NCBI GenBank assembly: GCA_020854975.1
Contig: JAHKLQ010000055.1
Location: 1-51,413, forward strand
Direction: 5' to 3'
Length of the DNA: 51,413 bases
DNA from: Methanobacterium sp.
GTDB taxonomy: Archaea > Methanobacteriota > Methanobacteria > Methanobacteriales > Methanobacteriaceae
Shown: positions 16,868 to 26,752 of the stretch, in pieces
How positions within the stretch are numbered: position 1 is the stretch's first letter
Layout: each line of letters begins with the position of its first letter
The notes under the pieces: model-generated
Seen by the model: the letters and a program-made list of their open reading frames with translations, nothing else
What the model was told of the DNA's origin: nothing
Database searches by the model: none
Made by a program: the position numbers and the translations under genes

Positions 16868-17506
16868 CTAAAATGGATCATGGTTATCGTTTCTACTTAA
16901 CTCATTCTCTAAAACTTTTTCCCCATATTTTATCATCGAATATTTACCAGCTTCTAAAGTTTTATAAATACTTCGATTTCCAATACCAAATTCGCAAGCG
17001 GCTTTTTTTATAGCAACTGTATTTTCATTATGGTTTCGATAAAATAATATAATTTCTTTTCTTCTATCCGTCCAACTCCACATTATATCATATGTAAAAT
17101 TAAAAATACATTCAATCAAATCATTATTCCTTAAATTACTTCTAAGAACGACCCATCTATTCTTTTTTTTAGCAGTATTCAATGCTTCTGAAGAAAGATG
17201 AAAGGCTTTGCCGTCGATTTCTTGAACATAATTGCTTAATGGTGTAGAAATAGGTCCAGTTCCAATGCCCAAATAAAAAGGATGATTAATTGTTTGGAAA
17301 AGTGAGAAATAAATATCAATTATAATATTATATGTAGAGATCATCCCTTGGAAACCATCTCCACCTATAACTCTAAAGTCTGAAACAATATATTCATCGA
17401 AATTAGAATTAACTTCATGAATTGCTTTTTTTAGATTATCTTGGGAAAGAGATCTATTACCAATTTTTTTGGATGATTTTAAATCACCGGTGATAACTAT
17501 ATACAT
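16868..17506 (-). CDS. SatD family protein
   Basis: A 212-aa protein matching the SatD family in layout. The N terminus, VITGDLKSSKKIGNR, is the family's conserved start. FRVIGGDGFQGMI and LGIGTGPIST follow, and the C terminus carries a helix-turn-helix-like region (KKAACEFGIGNRSIYKTLEAG). SatD was named in Streptococcus mutans, where the role is unclear. The gene is followed by a small membrane protein and the pair is bracketed by inverted repeats, suggesting a transferable unit. Its DNA is visibly AT-rich. Function cannot be stated. Confidence 0.75.
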   Translation of the reverse strand: MYIVITGDLKSSKKIGNRSLSQDNLKKAIHEVNSNFDEYIVSDFRVIGGDGFQGMISTYNIIIDIYFSLFQTINHPFYLGIGTGPISTPLSNYVQEIDGKAFHLSSEALNTAKKKNRWVVLRSNLRNNDLIECIFNFTYDIMWSWTDRRKEIILFYRNHNENTVAIKKAACEFGIGNRSIYKTLEAGKYSMIKYGEKVLENELSRNDNHDPF

Positions 17507-17854
17507 AATTTCACTTTTTGCATTATATTCTTGAACCTAACATCGCCATTTATTTTTCTTTAACGTTGTTAATAATGCTTTTAAAAGTTCTATATTTGTT
17601 ATAATGTCATATGCTTATTCCTAATCATAAATGTTTCTATTTAATATATTGGTCTTCATTATTGAATTATAAAACAATACCATATTAATGATGATAAGAG
17701 GATTAGTACATATGTCCCCAAACAGGATAAATGGAAGTTTTTGAATTTGAAAAATAATTTAATAATAAAAGTTCGATTACTTCGTTAAACTATCCTATAA
17801 CGAAGTGAAAATATTCATTGCATTCCTATTAAAAGTAGTAACATGAATATCTTG
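17507..17854. other. Spacer right of the SatD cassette
   Basis: A 348-bp AT-rich spacer between the start of the satD-like gene and the stop of a histidine kinase gene. It holds the satD promoter and the stem-loop at 17779-17806. No gene seen. Confidence 0.5.
17779..17806. repeat. Stem-loop and right inverted-repeat copy flanking the SatD cassette
   Basis: ACTTCGTTA and TAACGAAGT form a perfect 9-bp stem around a 10-nt loop (AACTATCCTA). The right part (17786-17806) matches the reverse complement of 16273-16293. It could be a recombination or insertion scar, or a terminator for the leftward kinase gene, whose stop is at 17855. Confidence 0.65.
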
Positions 17855-20188
17855 TCAGATTTTTGGTTCAGTGAAAATGATTTTAAATGAAGTTCCATCT
17901 TTTTTATCCAGTTTGACTTCTCCATCAATTTGAGAGGTTAAACTGTTAACCAATTGTAAACCCAGTGAATCAGTATTCTGCCAGTCAATATTTTCAGGGA
18001 GGCCTACTCCATTATCAGAAATTTTTAAATAGAAAGTATCCTCATTTTTACCAAAATCCACTTTAACAGTCCCTTTTTCCTTAGCTGGGAATGCATATTT
18101 TAAAGAATTAGTGATTAATTCATTTAATATTAATCCTAGTGGAATTGCAAGGTTAATGTCGACATTTACATCTTCAATTTCAAGTTTTAAATTGACTCTA
18201 CTAGGATCTTTGACATAACTTCGATAGAGATCATTAGCTAAAGTAGTAATATACTCTTTAAATCCTATATTTTTTAAATCAACAGATTCATAAAGTCGTT
18301 GATGGATTAAAGCCATTGATTGGGCGCGATTTTGACTCTCTTTAAATATACTCCGGGATTCTTCATCTTTTAAATATCTGGATTGGAGGTTTAAAAGACT
18401 GGAAATAATCATTAGATTATTTTTCACCCTATGATGGATCTCCTTGAGTAAAATTTCTTTTTCATTCAGTGCCTCGCTGATCTTGTCTTCATATCTTTTA
18501 CGTTGTATGGCCAAAGCAAAAAAATCAGCAATCCTTCTCACTGCATCAACATCTTTATCATCATAATCTTTATTATAAGGGTTTGCTAGTGCAATTATGC
18601 CCACTAATTCCTTATCTATTAATATGGGTACAGCGAGAAATTTTTCAATAGGTATGTGTCCTTTGGGAACACCTTTAGCAGAGTGGTGATTTTTAGCATC
18701 GTTTGTATAAAAAGCTTGTTTAGTGTTCAAACAATGCCCCCAAAGACCTGGATACAGTCCGTCCTGACCAATATGAAATATTATTTCACCCGGGATTTCT
18801 CCCTCTTCATAAACTCTGCACTCCGGTGTTGCTCTAGTGAGGGTGTGATTGATCAGATCATGATTTTTTGGATCAACTGTGGCCACAAAACTGTGTTCAC
18901 TGTCAGTAATGGCTAATGTTTCATTAGAAATGATCATGGAAATCTCTGAGATTGTTTTACCCGGTGAAATCAATGGAGAATATATTTTAGATAGTGCCTG
19001 ATTTATGGTTAACTCCCTTTGAAGTGCTAAGCGTGCCTTTTTCTGTAAGGTGATATCCCGAGAAATAGCAGAAATCCCAGTCAAATTTCCGGATATGTCA
19101 AAAATAGGAGATAAATTAAGTGAAACATTTATTCTTTTGCCATTTTTCCCTATTCTAACAGATTCATAATGGTGGATATGTTCACCATTTTTTATTTTTT
19201 CTATTAATTCTTTTGTTTCATCCTTACGTTCAGGAGGTGCTAAAATCGATATATCTTTTCCTAAGACTTCATCTGCAGAATAACCATAAATTAACTTTGC
19301 ACCATCATTCCAACTGGTTATTTTCCCATTGAGAGATTTACTTAAAATCGCATCATCGGAAGACTTGACTATATCTGCCAACTTCCGGATTTCTTCCTCA
19401 TTTTTTTGGCTTTGAGTAATATCTCGAATGTTAAAAACAATAAACTTTAACTCATCCTCATTTTCATAAACTGCGGAACTGTTATAACTGACTATCCATG
19501 ATTGGTTAGTATCTTTCCTTGTAAGTATCACTTTAAAATCCTTTAATATTTCTCCTCTCATTGCCCGAGCTGCAGGCCAATTATCAGTAGGAATAATAGT
19601 TCTGTCTAGGGTAGCTAACTCAAATAACTCATAATAATCAGGTAAACGTGTTAAAAAATCTTTTTTCCCTTCAAATCCATGTAAATGAATGGCAGCATCG
19701 TTAATCATGAAAAATTCGCCGTTTTTATCCATAATAACTATTCCATCATTCATACTGGAAAAGATTGCCTCGATTTGGTCATTTCTTTCAAGGAATTTTT
19801 TTTCAGCTTCTTTACGTGTAGTAATATCTCTTTCTATGCTTAGAACAAATTTTTTATCATCGGATTCAATAATTTGAGCATGTACTTCCACATAAATTAA
19901 TGAACCATCTTTACACATATCTGTAGATTCAAAAACAACTGTTCCTTTTTTCATTAAATCTTCCATGCGTGATCTAATTAAATTAGATGATTGGGATGAG
20001 TTAATATCCTGAAAATTTATTTTCATGAACTCTTCCTTGGTATAACCTCGATTCTTGTATGTGGATTCATTTACATAAATAACATTTCCATCTAAATCAT
20101 GCAAAAGAATAGAATCAGTTGCTTTATCTAACATCCGGCTCATTAAATCTGCTTTCAGTTGTTGATTATCCTGATTATCCAAGTTCAT
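17855..20188 (-). CDS. Multi-PAS/GAF sensor histidine kinase (HisKA_2 type)
   Basis: A 777-aa soluble kinase. Three PAS domains occupy about 12-125, 137-262 and 268-387. A GAF domain (about 400-565) follows, with features such as HSAKGVPKGHIPIEKFLAVPI. A HisKA_2 region with EIHHRVKNN near residue 586 and an HATPase domain (LNELITNSLKYAF, DNGVGLP, LGLQLVN) end the protein. It is a paralogue of the other three kinases. The GAF domain resembles those in light- or gas-sensing kinases, but no chromophore residue can be assigned. No adjacent response regulator. Confidence 0.92.
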   Translation of the reverse strand: MNLDNQDNQQLKADLMSRMLDKATDSILLHDLDGNVIYVNESTYKNRGYTKEEFMKINFQDINSSQSSNLIRSRMEDLMKKGTVVFESTDMCKDGSLIYVEVHAQIIESDDKKFVLSIERDITTRKEAEKKFLERNDQIEAIFSSMNDGIVIMDKNGEFFMINDAAIHLHGFEGKKDFLTRLPDYYELFELATLDRTIIPTDNWPAARAMRGEILKDFKVILTRKDTNQSWIVSYNSSAVYENEDELKFIVFNIRDITQSQKNEEEIRKLADIVKSSDDAILSKSLNGKITSWNDGAKLIYGYSADEVLGKDISILAPPERKDETKELIEKIKNGEHIHHYESVRIGKNGKRINVSLNLSPIFDISGNLTGISAISRDITLQKKARLALQRELTINQALSKIYSPLISPGKTISEISMIISNETLAITDSEHSFVATVDPKNHDLINHTLTRATPECRVYEEGEIPGEIIFHIGQDGLYPGLWGHCLNTKQAFYTNDAKNHHSAKGVPKGHIPIEKFLAVPILIDKELVGIIALANPYNKDYDDKDVDAVRRIADFFALAIQRKRYEDKISEALNEKEILLKEIHHRVKNNLMIISSLLNLQSRYLKDEESRSIFKESQNRAQSMALIHQRLYESVDLKNIGFKEYITTLANDLYRSYVKDPSRVNLKLEIEDVNVDINLAIPLGLILNELITNSLKYAFPAKEKGTVKVDFGKNEDTFYLKISDNGVGLPENIDWQNTDSLGLQLVNSLTSQIDGEVKLDKKDGTSFKIIFTEPKI

Positions 20189-20798
20189 CCCCCTCCCTTA
20201 TCATATAAATATGTCACTCCGTAACAATAACATTATGGACTGTTAACTAAAATCAATAACACCTTTTTAAGCATTTTAATATTTTTTAAAGCAAATAAAT
20301 TTAATAATTTGCAGTTTAAAAATAAAATATTGTCTGAAAAAAGTTTATTCTTCTTAAAAAATAGTTTAATTTAAATATAAATATCATTTAACCATCAATC
20401 AGCGAAAATTATCCTATACGTAAGTAACACATATTCTACATTAGAATATAAATTTCTACACTCCACAGATCCCTATCCCATTAAATTTCACATGAAACTA
20501 ATTCACTTAAAATGAATATTTATTTTCGAACCGATAACATCCACCTGATTAAAGAAAATGATTACAGGTAAACAGGTATTTTTATGAAAATGTTTTAAAA
20601 AAATTTTATATTTAAATGGTTATGGTGGAGTATTACCCAAGTTACCATTATAATCTATAGTTATTTAAGCAATTATAGTAATAATACAGTTAGTTTCTTA
20701 TAAACCATGGATAAATCAATATATAATATTATATAAATGAATAGAACATTCTAATATTTAGTGAATTTTTTTGAAATGGAAACGGAACAAGTGATAAC
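20189..20798. other. Divergent promoter region, no gene seen
   Basis: A 610-bp AT-rich spacer between the kinase start and the acyl-CoA synthetase start. TATA-like sequences (ATATATAATATTATATAAA at about 20720-20738) are suitably placed for the rightward gene. AAACCATGGATAAA near 20702 resembles the 15-bp element at 11829. No ORF or structured RNA was recognised. Confidence 0.5.
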
Positions 20799-22940
20799 AT
20801 GCTGGAAATGTTCAATGCAAAATCAGTTGCAGTGATAGGTGCATCAGAAACAAAGGGCAAAATCGGTTACGATTTAATGATGTCCCTTTTAAACTATTAC
20901 AAAGGCAAAATAGTCCCAGTAAATCCTAAAGGCGGTACAGTACTCGGATTAAAAGCACATAAGTCCATAAAGGACCATGGCCCAGTAGACCTGGCAGTTA
21001 TAGTCATACCTGCCCATCTGATCCCGGCAACAGTTGAAGAATGTGGAGAAATTGGAATAAAAAATGTTGTGGTTATCTCAGCAGGGTTCAAGGAAGTTGA
21101 CACAGAAGGAGCCCACCTGGAAAACCAGTTAGTGGAAATATGTAAAAAATATAAGATTAAACTGGTAGGCCCTAACTGTCTGGGTGTAATGGACACTTAC
21201 AATGATATGAATGCATCATTCTCTTCAGACATCGCCCATAAAGGTAAAATATCATTCATGACCCAATCAGGAGCCATCATGGCCGCGATCCTGGATTATG
21301 CTGATAAAAAGAATATTGGATTTTCTAGAATCGTTAGTCTGGGAAACAAAGCAGTGGTCAATGAAAATGATTGTATGAAGGATTTCATGGAAGATGAAAA
21401 CACAGAAGTGATAACCGCTTACCTGGAAGGTATTGTTGATGGTCCTGGATTCATAGAAGCCTGTAGAGAGGCTTCCCGTAAAAAACCGGTTCTGGTTATA
21501 AAATCAGGAACCACATCCAAGGGATCAGAAGCAGTTTCCTCCCACACCGGTACCATAGCTGGTTCTGACTCTGCCTATGAAGCAGCATTCTCTCAGTGTG
21601 GAATTATTCGTGTGAACTCCTTGGATGAAATGATGGATTACAGTAGTGCTCTGGCATTATCCCCCCTACCTAAGGGTAAAAGAATCGCCATAATCACCAA
21701 TGCCGGTGGTCCCGCCATTATGACTACTGATGTTGCCATCAAAGTTGGACTGGAACTTGCCGAACTCACCACGGAAACCAAAGAAAAACTGAACGAAGGA
21801 CTGCCTGACACTGCCAGTGTTAAAAACCCGGTGGATGTTCTGGGTGATGCCACTCCAGAAAGATACGCCTTCACCCTGGAAACTGTACTGGAAGATCCCA
21901 ATGTGGATGGAGTGATCTACATGGTAACACCCCAATCAGTCACTGACCCGGAAGGAATTGCTCAGGTGGCCATTGAACACGCTAAAGATGCTGAAAAACC
22001 AATTCTCTGTAGTTTCTTCGGAGGAACCAGTTTTGAAGGTGCTGAAAAACTCCTGGCAGAAAAACAGATCCCCAACTATCTGTATCCCAAAAGGGCTGTT
22101 AAAAGCATGAAAACCCTGTATAATTACAGTATCATCCGGGAACAGGAATATCCTAAATCTCCAGAATTCGATGCTGATAAAAACCTGGTTCGAAACATAA
22201 TTGAAAATGCACAGGAACAGGGTAAAAACACTCTGGGCCTGGAATCACTGGATATACTTAAAGCATATGGTATACCCACTGTGGGAACTGCCATTACCAC
22301 CAGTGTTGAAGAGACCGTGAAAGCAGCCGAAGAAATAGGATACCCTCTGGTTATGAAGATCATCTCTCCCCAGATCTCCCATAAATCAGATGTGGGTGGA
22401 ATCAAACTCAACCTCACCACTGCAGAGGAAGTAAGAGCAGCTTACCATGATATGATGGAAAACATCCCTAAATTAGAACCTGAAGCAGATTTAGAAGGTG
22501 TTCAGTTACAGAAGATGTTGTCTGGAGGTACAGAAGTTATCATTGGAATGATACAGGATCCCACCTTCGGTTCCATGCTCATGTTTGGACTGGGCGGTAT
22601 ATATGTAGAAGTTCTGGAAGATGTTGAATTTGCCATAGCCCCTGTAAATGAAAGCGAAGCCAAAGATATGATTAAAAAAATCAAAACCCATGAACTTCTG
22701 GAAGGAACCAGAGGCGCCAAACCAAAGGATATTGATTCAATCGTTGATATAATACTCCGGATCTCACAAATGGTTACAGACTTCCCAGAGATTAACGAGT
22801 TTGAAATCAATCCATTAATGGTTTTCGATGAAGGAGATGGAGCATTGGCCGTTGATATGAGGGCTATATTAAAAGAAGGAGAATCTGAGGACATGTTACA
22901 AACTTCTCCCCGATCCAGCCTGAAATCAACTATTTCATAA
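20799..22940 (+). CDS. ADP-forming acyl-CoA synthetase (acetate--CoA ligase), fused alpha-beta
   Basis: A 713-aa enzyme that interconverts an acyl-CoA, ADP and Pi with the acid, CoA and ATP. Residues 1-460 are the alpha part: a CoA-binding Rossmann domain (SVAVIGAS near 10) and succinyl-CoA-ligase-like domains with the phosphorylated histidine at His249 in SSHTGTIAG. Residues from about 470 are the beta part, an ATP-grasp domain with the second phosphohistidine in ISHKSDVGG near 531. The order alpha-beta in one chain is normal for many archaea. GTGAT precedes the ATG. In a methanogen it may use acetate or other short or aryl acids. It is followed by a hairpin terminator. Confidence 0.93.
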   Translation: MLEMFNAKSVAVIGASETKGKIGYDLMMSLLNYYKGKIVPVNPKGGTVLGLKAHKSIKDHGPVDLAVIVIPAHLIPATVEECGEIGIKNVVVISAGFKEVDTEGAHLENQLVEICKKYKIKLVGPNCLGVMDTYNDMNASFSSDIAHKGKISFMTQSGAIMAAILDYADKKNIGFSRIVSLGNKAVVNENDCMKDFMEDENTEVITAYLEGIVDGPGFIEACREASRKKPVLVIKSGTTSKGSEAVSSHTGTIAGSDSAYEAAFSQCGIIRVNSLDEMMDYSSALALSPLPKGKRIAIITNAGGPAIMTTDVAIKVGLELAELTTETKEKLNEGLPDTASVKNPVDVLGDATPERYAFTLETVLEDPNVDGVIYMVTPQSVTDPEGIAQVAIEHAKDAEKPILCSFFGGTSFEGAEKLLAEKQIPNYLYPKRAVKSMKTLYNYSIIREQEYPKSPEFDADKNLVRNIIENAQEQGKNTLGLESLDILKAYGIPTVGTAITTSVEETVKAAEEIGYPLVMKIISPQISHKSDVGGIKLNLTTAEEVRAAYHDMMENIPKLEPEADLEGVQLQKMLSGGTEVIIGMIQDPTFGSMLMFGLGGIYVEVLEDVEFAIAPVNESEAKDMIKKIKTHELLEGTRGAKPKDIDSIVDIILRISQMVTDFPEINEFEINPLMVFDEGDGALAVDMRAILKEGESEDMLQTSPRSSLKSTIS

Positions 22941-22958
22941 AAACCATTAAATGTGAAT

Positions 22959-22995
22959 AAAGAAGTATTATACTTCTTTAATAATTATTTTTTTA
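22959..22995 (+). terminator. Hairpin with T-tract between convergent genes
   Basis: AAAGAAGTA and TACTTCTTT (22959-22967 and 22971-22979) form a perfect 9-bp stem with a TTA loop. An AT-rich tract with seven consecutive T follows. It lies just after the synthetase stop and before the convergent kinase stop, so it may serve both strands. Confidence 0.65.
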
Positions 22996-23030
22996 AAATA
23001 AAAATATTCTTTTTTTAAGAAACTGGTAAA

Positions 23031-25595
23031 TTAAACCCTTTCACTGTATTCTAAAGCCTTGAAAGTAATTTTAAATTTTGTTCCATTACTCTGATGGAGT
23101 TCAAGTTCACCATTAACCTGGTTAACTAAACTATTTACAAGTTGTAAACCCAGTGACTCTGTATTCCTGTAATCTAAATCTTCAGGGAATCCTACACCAT
23201 CATCACTGATAATTAGTTCATATTTATTATCATAGGTCTGGAGAGATATCTGTAATTCTCCTTCCCTCCCTTGTGGGAAAGCATGTTTAAGGCTATTGGA
23301 GACTAGTTCGCTGATTATAAGCCCACAGGGTATTCCAGTTTCAATGTTTAACAATACATCTTCCACATTAAGTACAGGTTTAATCTGGTCCTGGTTAATG
23401 TTGTATGAATAAAATAATTCAGAAATCAGCCTTTCAATGTAATCATCAAATTTAATGTTGGTGAAATCATTGGATTGGTACAGTTTTTCATGGATCATGG
23501 CCATGGACCTAACCCGGTTCTGGCTTTCCTTTAAAACATCCATGGCTAACTGGTCATCATCCACATGCTGTGTTTGCAGATTAAGCAAACTGGAAATGAT
23601 CTGCATATTATTCTTCACCCGATGATGGATTTCTTTAATTAAAACCTCTTTTTCTTTAAGTGAAGACTCTAAATTATCTGTGGCAATCTTTTTGTCCGTT
23701 ACATTTGTGGCAATTACCAAAATGGAATGAAGAACCCCCTCCTTCTCCAGGGGAACTAACCGTGATTCAATCCAACTGATACCACCTCCTTTGTTAAAAA
23801 CTCTGCATTGAAATGCCTGTATCATCCGTGTTTGGATGGTGCGAGTGAAATTTTTCAATTGTAAATCCATCTCTTCTTCCAGGAACAGGCCCAATTCCGT
23901 GAATTTTTCACCAATTAATTTTTCTTTGGATGAACCAGTAAAATTCACCGCAGCATTATTCACATCCAAAATCACACCATCTAACCCCACCAGTATAGTG
24001 TAATTAGGGTCTGATTCAAAAAGAGTACGGTATTTTTCTTCACTGGTTCTTAGAGCCTCTTCCATGATTTTACGTTCACGAATAGGGTGAGTGGTGACCA
24101 CTATACCTTCAATACCCGGAACATCCATCATGTTACGTGAAACTGTTTCCACAGGAAGGTACTCACCATCCGCCTTCATGATTCTAAACTCAGTGGGAGT
24201 GCCCGGATTTCGGTTTTGGTATACTTCACCCAAATCAGCAATCACCCTCCTTCGATCATCAGGATGGATGAAATCCAGTGGATTTTTACCCGGGAAAAAA
24301 TCTTTAGGATAACCCAAAATACGTTCAGAAGAAGGAGAATCAAAAACAATGATACCATTTTCATCCAGTATCCGGATAATATCTGTGGAGTTACAGATTA
24401 AAGCACGGAATCTTTCTTCACTCTGCCTTAATATTTCTTCTGAATTTTTACGTTCCGATATATCCCTGATAAAACCATCCAGTCCCTGGATTTGTCCCTG
24501 ATCATCATGATAACACTGAGCATTCACCGAAGCCCAGAAAGACGTACCATCATTCCTCATACCCTTAGCTTCGAAATCTCCCAGTATATCCTGTTTTTTA
24601 AGTTTTTCAAGCATTAAAATTCTATCTTCAGGGTTTTTATATAATGATTCAGCTGAGATACCCATCATATCCTGTGGAGAATTATACCTGTACATTTTAG
24701 CAGCTGAAGGACTGGCCATTATAATCTGCCCATTTTCATCTGATCTGATATAGGCATCCTGCACATTTTCCAGAATAGTACGATATTGTGTTTCACTACT
24801 AATTAATTCCATTTCAGCATTTTTACGACGAGTAATATCTTCAAGAGTTTCTATAGCACCTATAACTTCTCCTTTGGAGTTTTTAATAGTTGTAGCGGTG
24901 AAGTATAACCATTTACCAGTTTCACCGATCTTTGGGAAAAAATCCGTGGATTCGTATGCTTCATCTAAGAGTTCAGATTTTTTAAATTTATCTTTCTGAT
25001 GGTGGGAAACAGTTTTCACAGTATTATCTAATAATAAATCTGCTAAACACGGTCTTTTCGTGTTATAAAAAGCTTTCCAATGATCTGTAGTTCCAATAAC
25101 ATCTTCAGCTTTAATATCACTATATTTTTCCAGAGCATTATTCCAGTACATGACCCTGTGATTTTTATCTAAAACAAACTGAGGAATAGGAGAACCCTGG
25201 ATGATTCCTTTTAGTTTCTGTTCCACTTCATGCTTAAAAAGAGCCAGTTCAATTGAATTTTTAAGATTCATTAATTCAAATGGTTTCACCAGGTATCCAT
25301 AAGGTTCTGTGAATTTAGCTTTATGAATGGTAGCCTCCTCAGAATGAACTGTTAAGTATATAATTGGTATGCCCATCTTTTTAATTTCTGATGCTGCTTC
25401 TAAACCGCTGATTTTTCCCTTTAAAATTATGTCCATAAGAACAATGTCTGGCATGAGTTCCTGTGCTTTTTTAATGGCTTCTTCACCATATGAGGTGATA
25501 TATAGAACTTTGTAGTTGAATGATTCCAAAATCTGCTTGATATCCAATGCATCTATGGGTTCAGCCTCTACCAAAAGTACTTTAATAGCTGTCAT
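23031..25595 (-). CDS. Hybrid receiver-PAS sensor histidine kinase (HisKA_2 type)
   Basis: An 854-aa protein with an N-terminal receiver domain (1-118), four PAS domains (about 125-255, 268-390, 392-512 and 515-640), HisKA_2 with EIHHRVKNN near 661, and an HATPase domain (ISELVSNSLKHAFPQG, DDGVGFP, LGLQLVN). The receiver has the phosphoacceptor Asp55 (IVLMDI) and the YLVKPFE lysine. Where the acidic pair is normally found it reads VEAEP, so one acidic residue is replaced by Ala11. A receiver at the N terminus suggests it is a phosphorylation input from another kinase, perhaps one of its paralogues here. Confidence 0.92.
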   Translation of the reverse strand: MTAIKVLLVEAEPIDALDIKQILESFNYKVLYITSYGEEAIKKAQELMPDIVLMDIILKGKISGLEAASEIKKMGIPIIYLTVHSEEATIHKAKFTEPYGYLVKPFELMNLKNSIELALFKHEVEQKLKGIIQGSPIPQFVLDKNHRVMYWNNALEKYSDIKAEDVIGTTDHWKAFYNTKRPCLADLLLDNTVKTVSHHQKDKFKKSELLDEAYESTDFFPKIGETGKWLYFTATTIKNSKGEVIGAIETLEDITRRKNAEMELISSETQYRTILENVQDAYIRSDENGQIIMASPSAAKMYRYNSPQDMMGISAESLYKNPEDRILMLEKLKKQDILGDFEAKGMRNDGTSFWASVNAQCYHDDQGQIQGLDGFIRDISERKNSEEILRQSEERFRALICNSTDIIRILDENGIIVFDSPSSERILGYPKDFFPGKNPLDFIHPDDRRRVIADLGEVYQNRNPGTPTEFRIMKADGEYLPVETVSRNMMDVPGIEGIVVTTHPIRERKIMEEALRTSEEKYRTLFESDPNYTILVGLDGVILDVNNAAVNFTGSSKEKLIGEKFTELGLFLEEEMDLQLKNFTRTIQTRMIQAFQCRVFNKGGGISWIESRLVPLEKEGVLHSILVIATNVTDKKIATDNLESSLKEKEVLIKEIHHRVKNNMQIISSLLNLQTQHVDDDQLAMDVLKESQNRVRSMAMIHEKLYQSNDFTNIKFDDYIERLISELFYSYNINQDQIKPVLNVEDVLLNIETGIPCGLIISELVSNSLKHAFPQGREGELQISLQTYDNKYELIISDDGVGFPEDLDYRNTESLGLQLVNSLVNQVNGELELHQSNGTKFKITFKALEYSERV

Positions 25596-25664
25596 TTAAT
25601 CGCCACCATAATATATTGTGCACATTATATATTATGTGTAAATATTCAAAAAAAGTGTTTCATT

Positions 25665-25862
25665 TTAATTCTTAAAATTTTCATGTTTCACTGCATCCTC
25701 GGGACAGTTGTCCACACACCTGCCACATAGTATGCAGTTCTCCTTATTTTCAACTGTGGGAATTAAGTCATCATCTTCCTGGTTGAAGATACCCTCCGGC
25801 AGTTGGTAACACAGGTTCCGCACTTGGTGCACAAAATCTGGATCGATTTCTATTTTGGGCAT
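25665..25862 (-). CDS. Single-cluster 4Fe-4S ferredoxin-like protein
   Basis: A 65-aa protein whose C-terminal half carries one complete C-x2-C-x2-C-x3-CP motif (CILCGRCVDNCP) for a [4Fe-4S] cluster. A lone Cys18 in NLCYQLPEG is the only other cysteine, so there is no second canonical cluster. The N-terminal half (IEIDPDFVHQVRNL) fits the strand layout of small ferredoxins. It stands alone behind the hybrid kinase start region. A carrier role is expected; its partner is unknown. Confidence 0.85.
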   Translation of the reverse strand: MPKIEIDPDFVHQVRNLCYQLPEGIFNQEDDDLIPTVENKENCILCGRCVDNCPEDAVKHENFKN

Positions 25863-26199
25863 TATTTTCCCCCTGTGAAAATAGCTGATTAAAATAGATA
25901 TGTTGATCTGGATTAAAATAAATTTTCACCAGCAAAAGTTAACCTTATCACCTTTAAAATCATTTCCAATGGGGCCGGCTATTCATAGGTTTAGTAGGCA
26001 GAATCAAAATCTTGCAAAACATGTGTTTTTCAACCACCCAGTATATACTGGCCAGTGCAAATAGGACCATTTCTCAAATTAATACTATAAATAATAATAT
26101 TATGATAAATTTATGGGTCTAGAATATTTGAAATCAGGTTAGTATTCTAAAATTATGTGATAGAGTTATCATACATAGAGTAGGTTTAACCATCAGGTC

Positions 26200-26291
26200 A
26201 TGCTTATCCAAATTAGGATCAATTCCATAGGACACCCTGGTGAAAGTGTCTTGTCTTATGCAGTTATGCTTATTAAAATTAGGATCAATTC
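26200..26291. repeat. 26-27-bp direct repeat, copies 65 bp apart
   Basis: TGCTTAT and AATTAGGATCAATTC recur at 26200-26225 and 26265-26291, with a few differences between. The second copy ends 5 bp before the stop codon of the gene at 26297. The remainder of the 25863-26296 spacer is AT-rich without a credible gene; a 61-aa ORF across the repeat mostly reflects the duplication. Confidence 0.75.
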
Positions 26292-26296
26292 TACAT

Positions 26297-26692
26297 TTAA
26301 TCTTGATGAATAAATTCAATTAAAAAATCAGTTAACTCATCCAGTGATTTTACAAACTCCCTAAAAGTGGAAGGATAACTGTTGGCACCATGAGATTCCA
26401 TTCGCATATCACCAAACACTATACCTATTTCCCATTCATCGCCTTCCCTACAAGCATCCAAACAGGTCATAAGATATTCATCATACCAATCCCATATTTC
26501 TATCTCATCCATACGGTGCCAGAAATCTACCCATTCATTAAGGGTGGGAGTTATATTTTCCTGTATACCTGGATGATCATTTGAAAATTGTTTTAAGGTT
26601 AAATGATCATCTTCCCATTTTAAATTAAAAAAATAACCCATCTCTTTGATTTTGTAACTTACACAGAATTCATCTGGATAGGATTCTTTCAT
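26297..26692 (-). CDS. Hypothetical acidic, tryptophan-rich protein
   Basis: A 131-aa soluble protein, not recognised. It is rich in Trp, Asp and Glu (WVDFWHRMDEIEIWDWYDEY in the middle) and ends with a predicted amphipathic helix (FREFVKSLDELTDFLIEFI). A GGTGAT site is 5 nt before the ATG. The composition resembles small proteins of toxin-immunity or phage-interaction type, but that is only an impression and I assign no function. It follows the unrecognised gene at 26753 on the same strand at a 60-bp distance. Confidence 0.7.
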   Translation of the reverse strand: MKESYPDEFCVSYKIKEMGYFFNLKWEDDHLTLKQFSNDHPGIQENITPTLNEWVDFWHRMDEIEIWDWYDEYLMTCLDACREGDEWEIGIVFGDMRMESHGANSYPSTFREFVKSLDELTDFLIEFIHQD

Positions 26693-26752
26693 TTAAATCA
26701 CCGAAATAGCCATTTAATATTTATTTCAGGATGATCAAAGAAGTAATAAGAC

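Noticed and set aside
17779..17806. An insertion sequence around the SatD cassette
   Set aside because: There is no transposase or integrase gene between the inverted repeats and no clear target-site duplication, so only a flanked cassette is claimed.
26134..26319. A 61-aa ORF spanning the direct repeat near 26200
   Set aside because: It is produced by the repeated DNA itself, overlaps the end of the real gene at 26297, and has no plausible start site.
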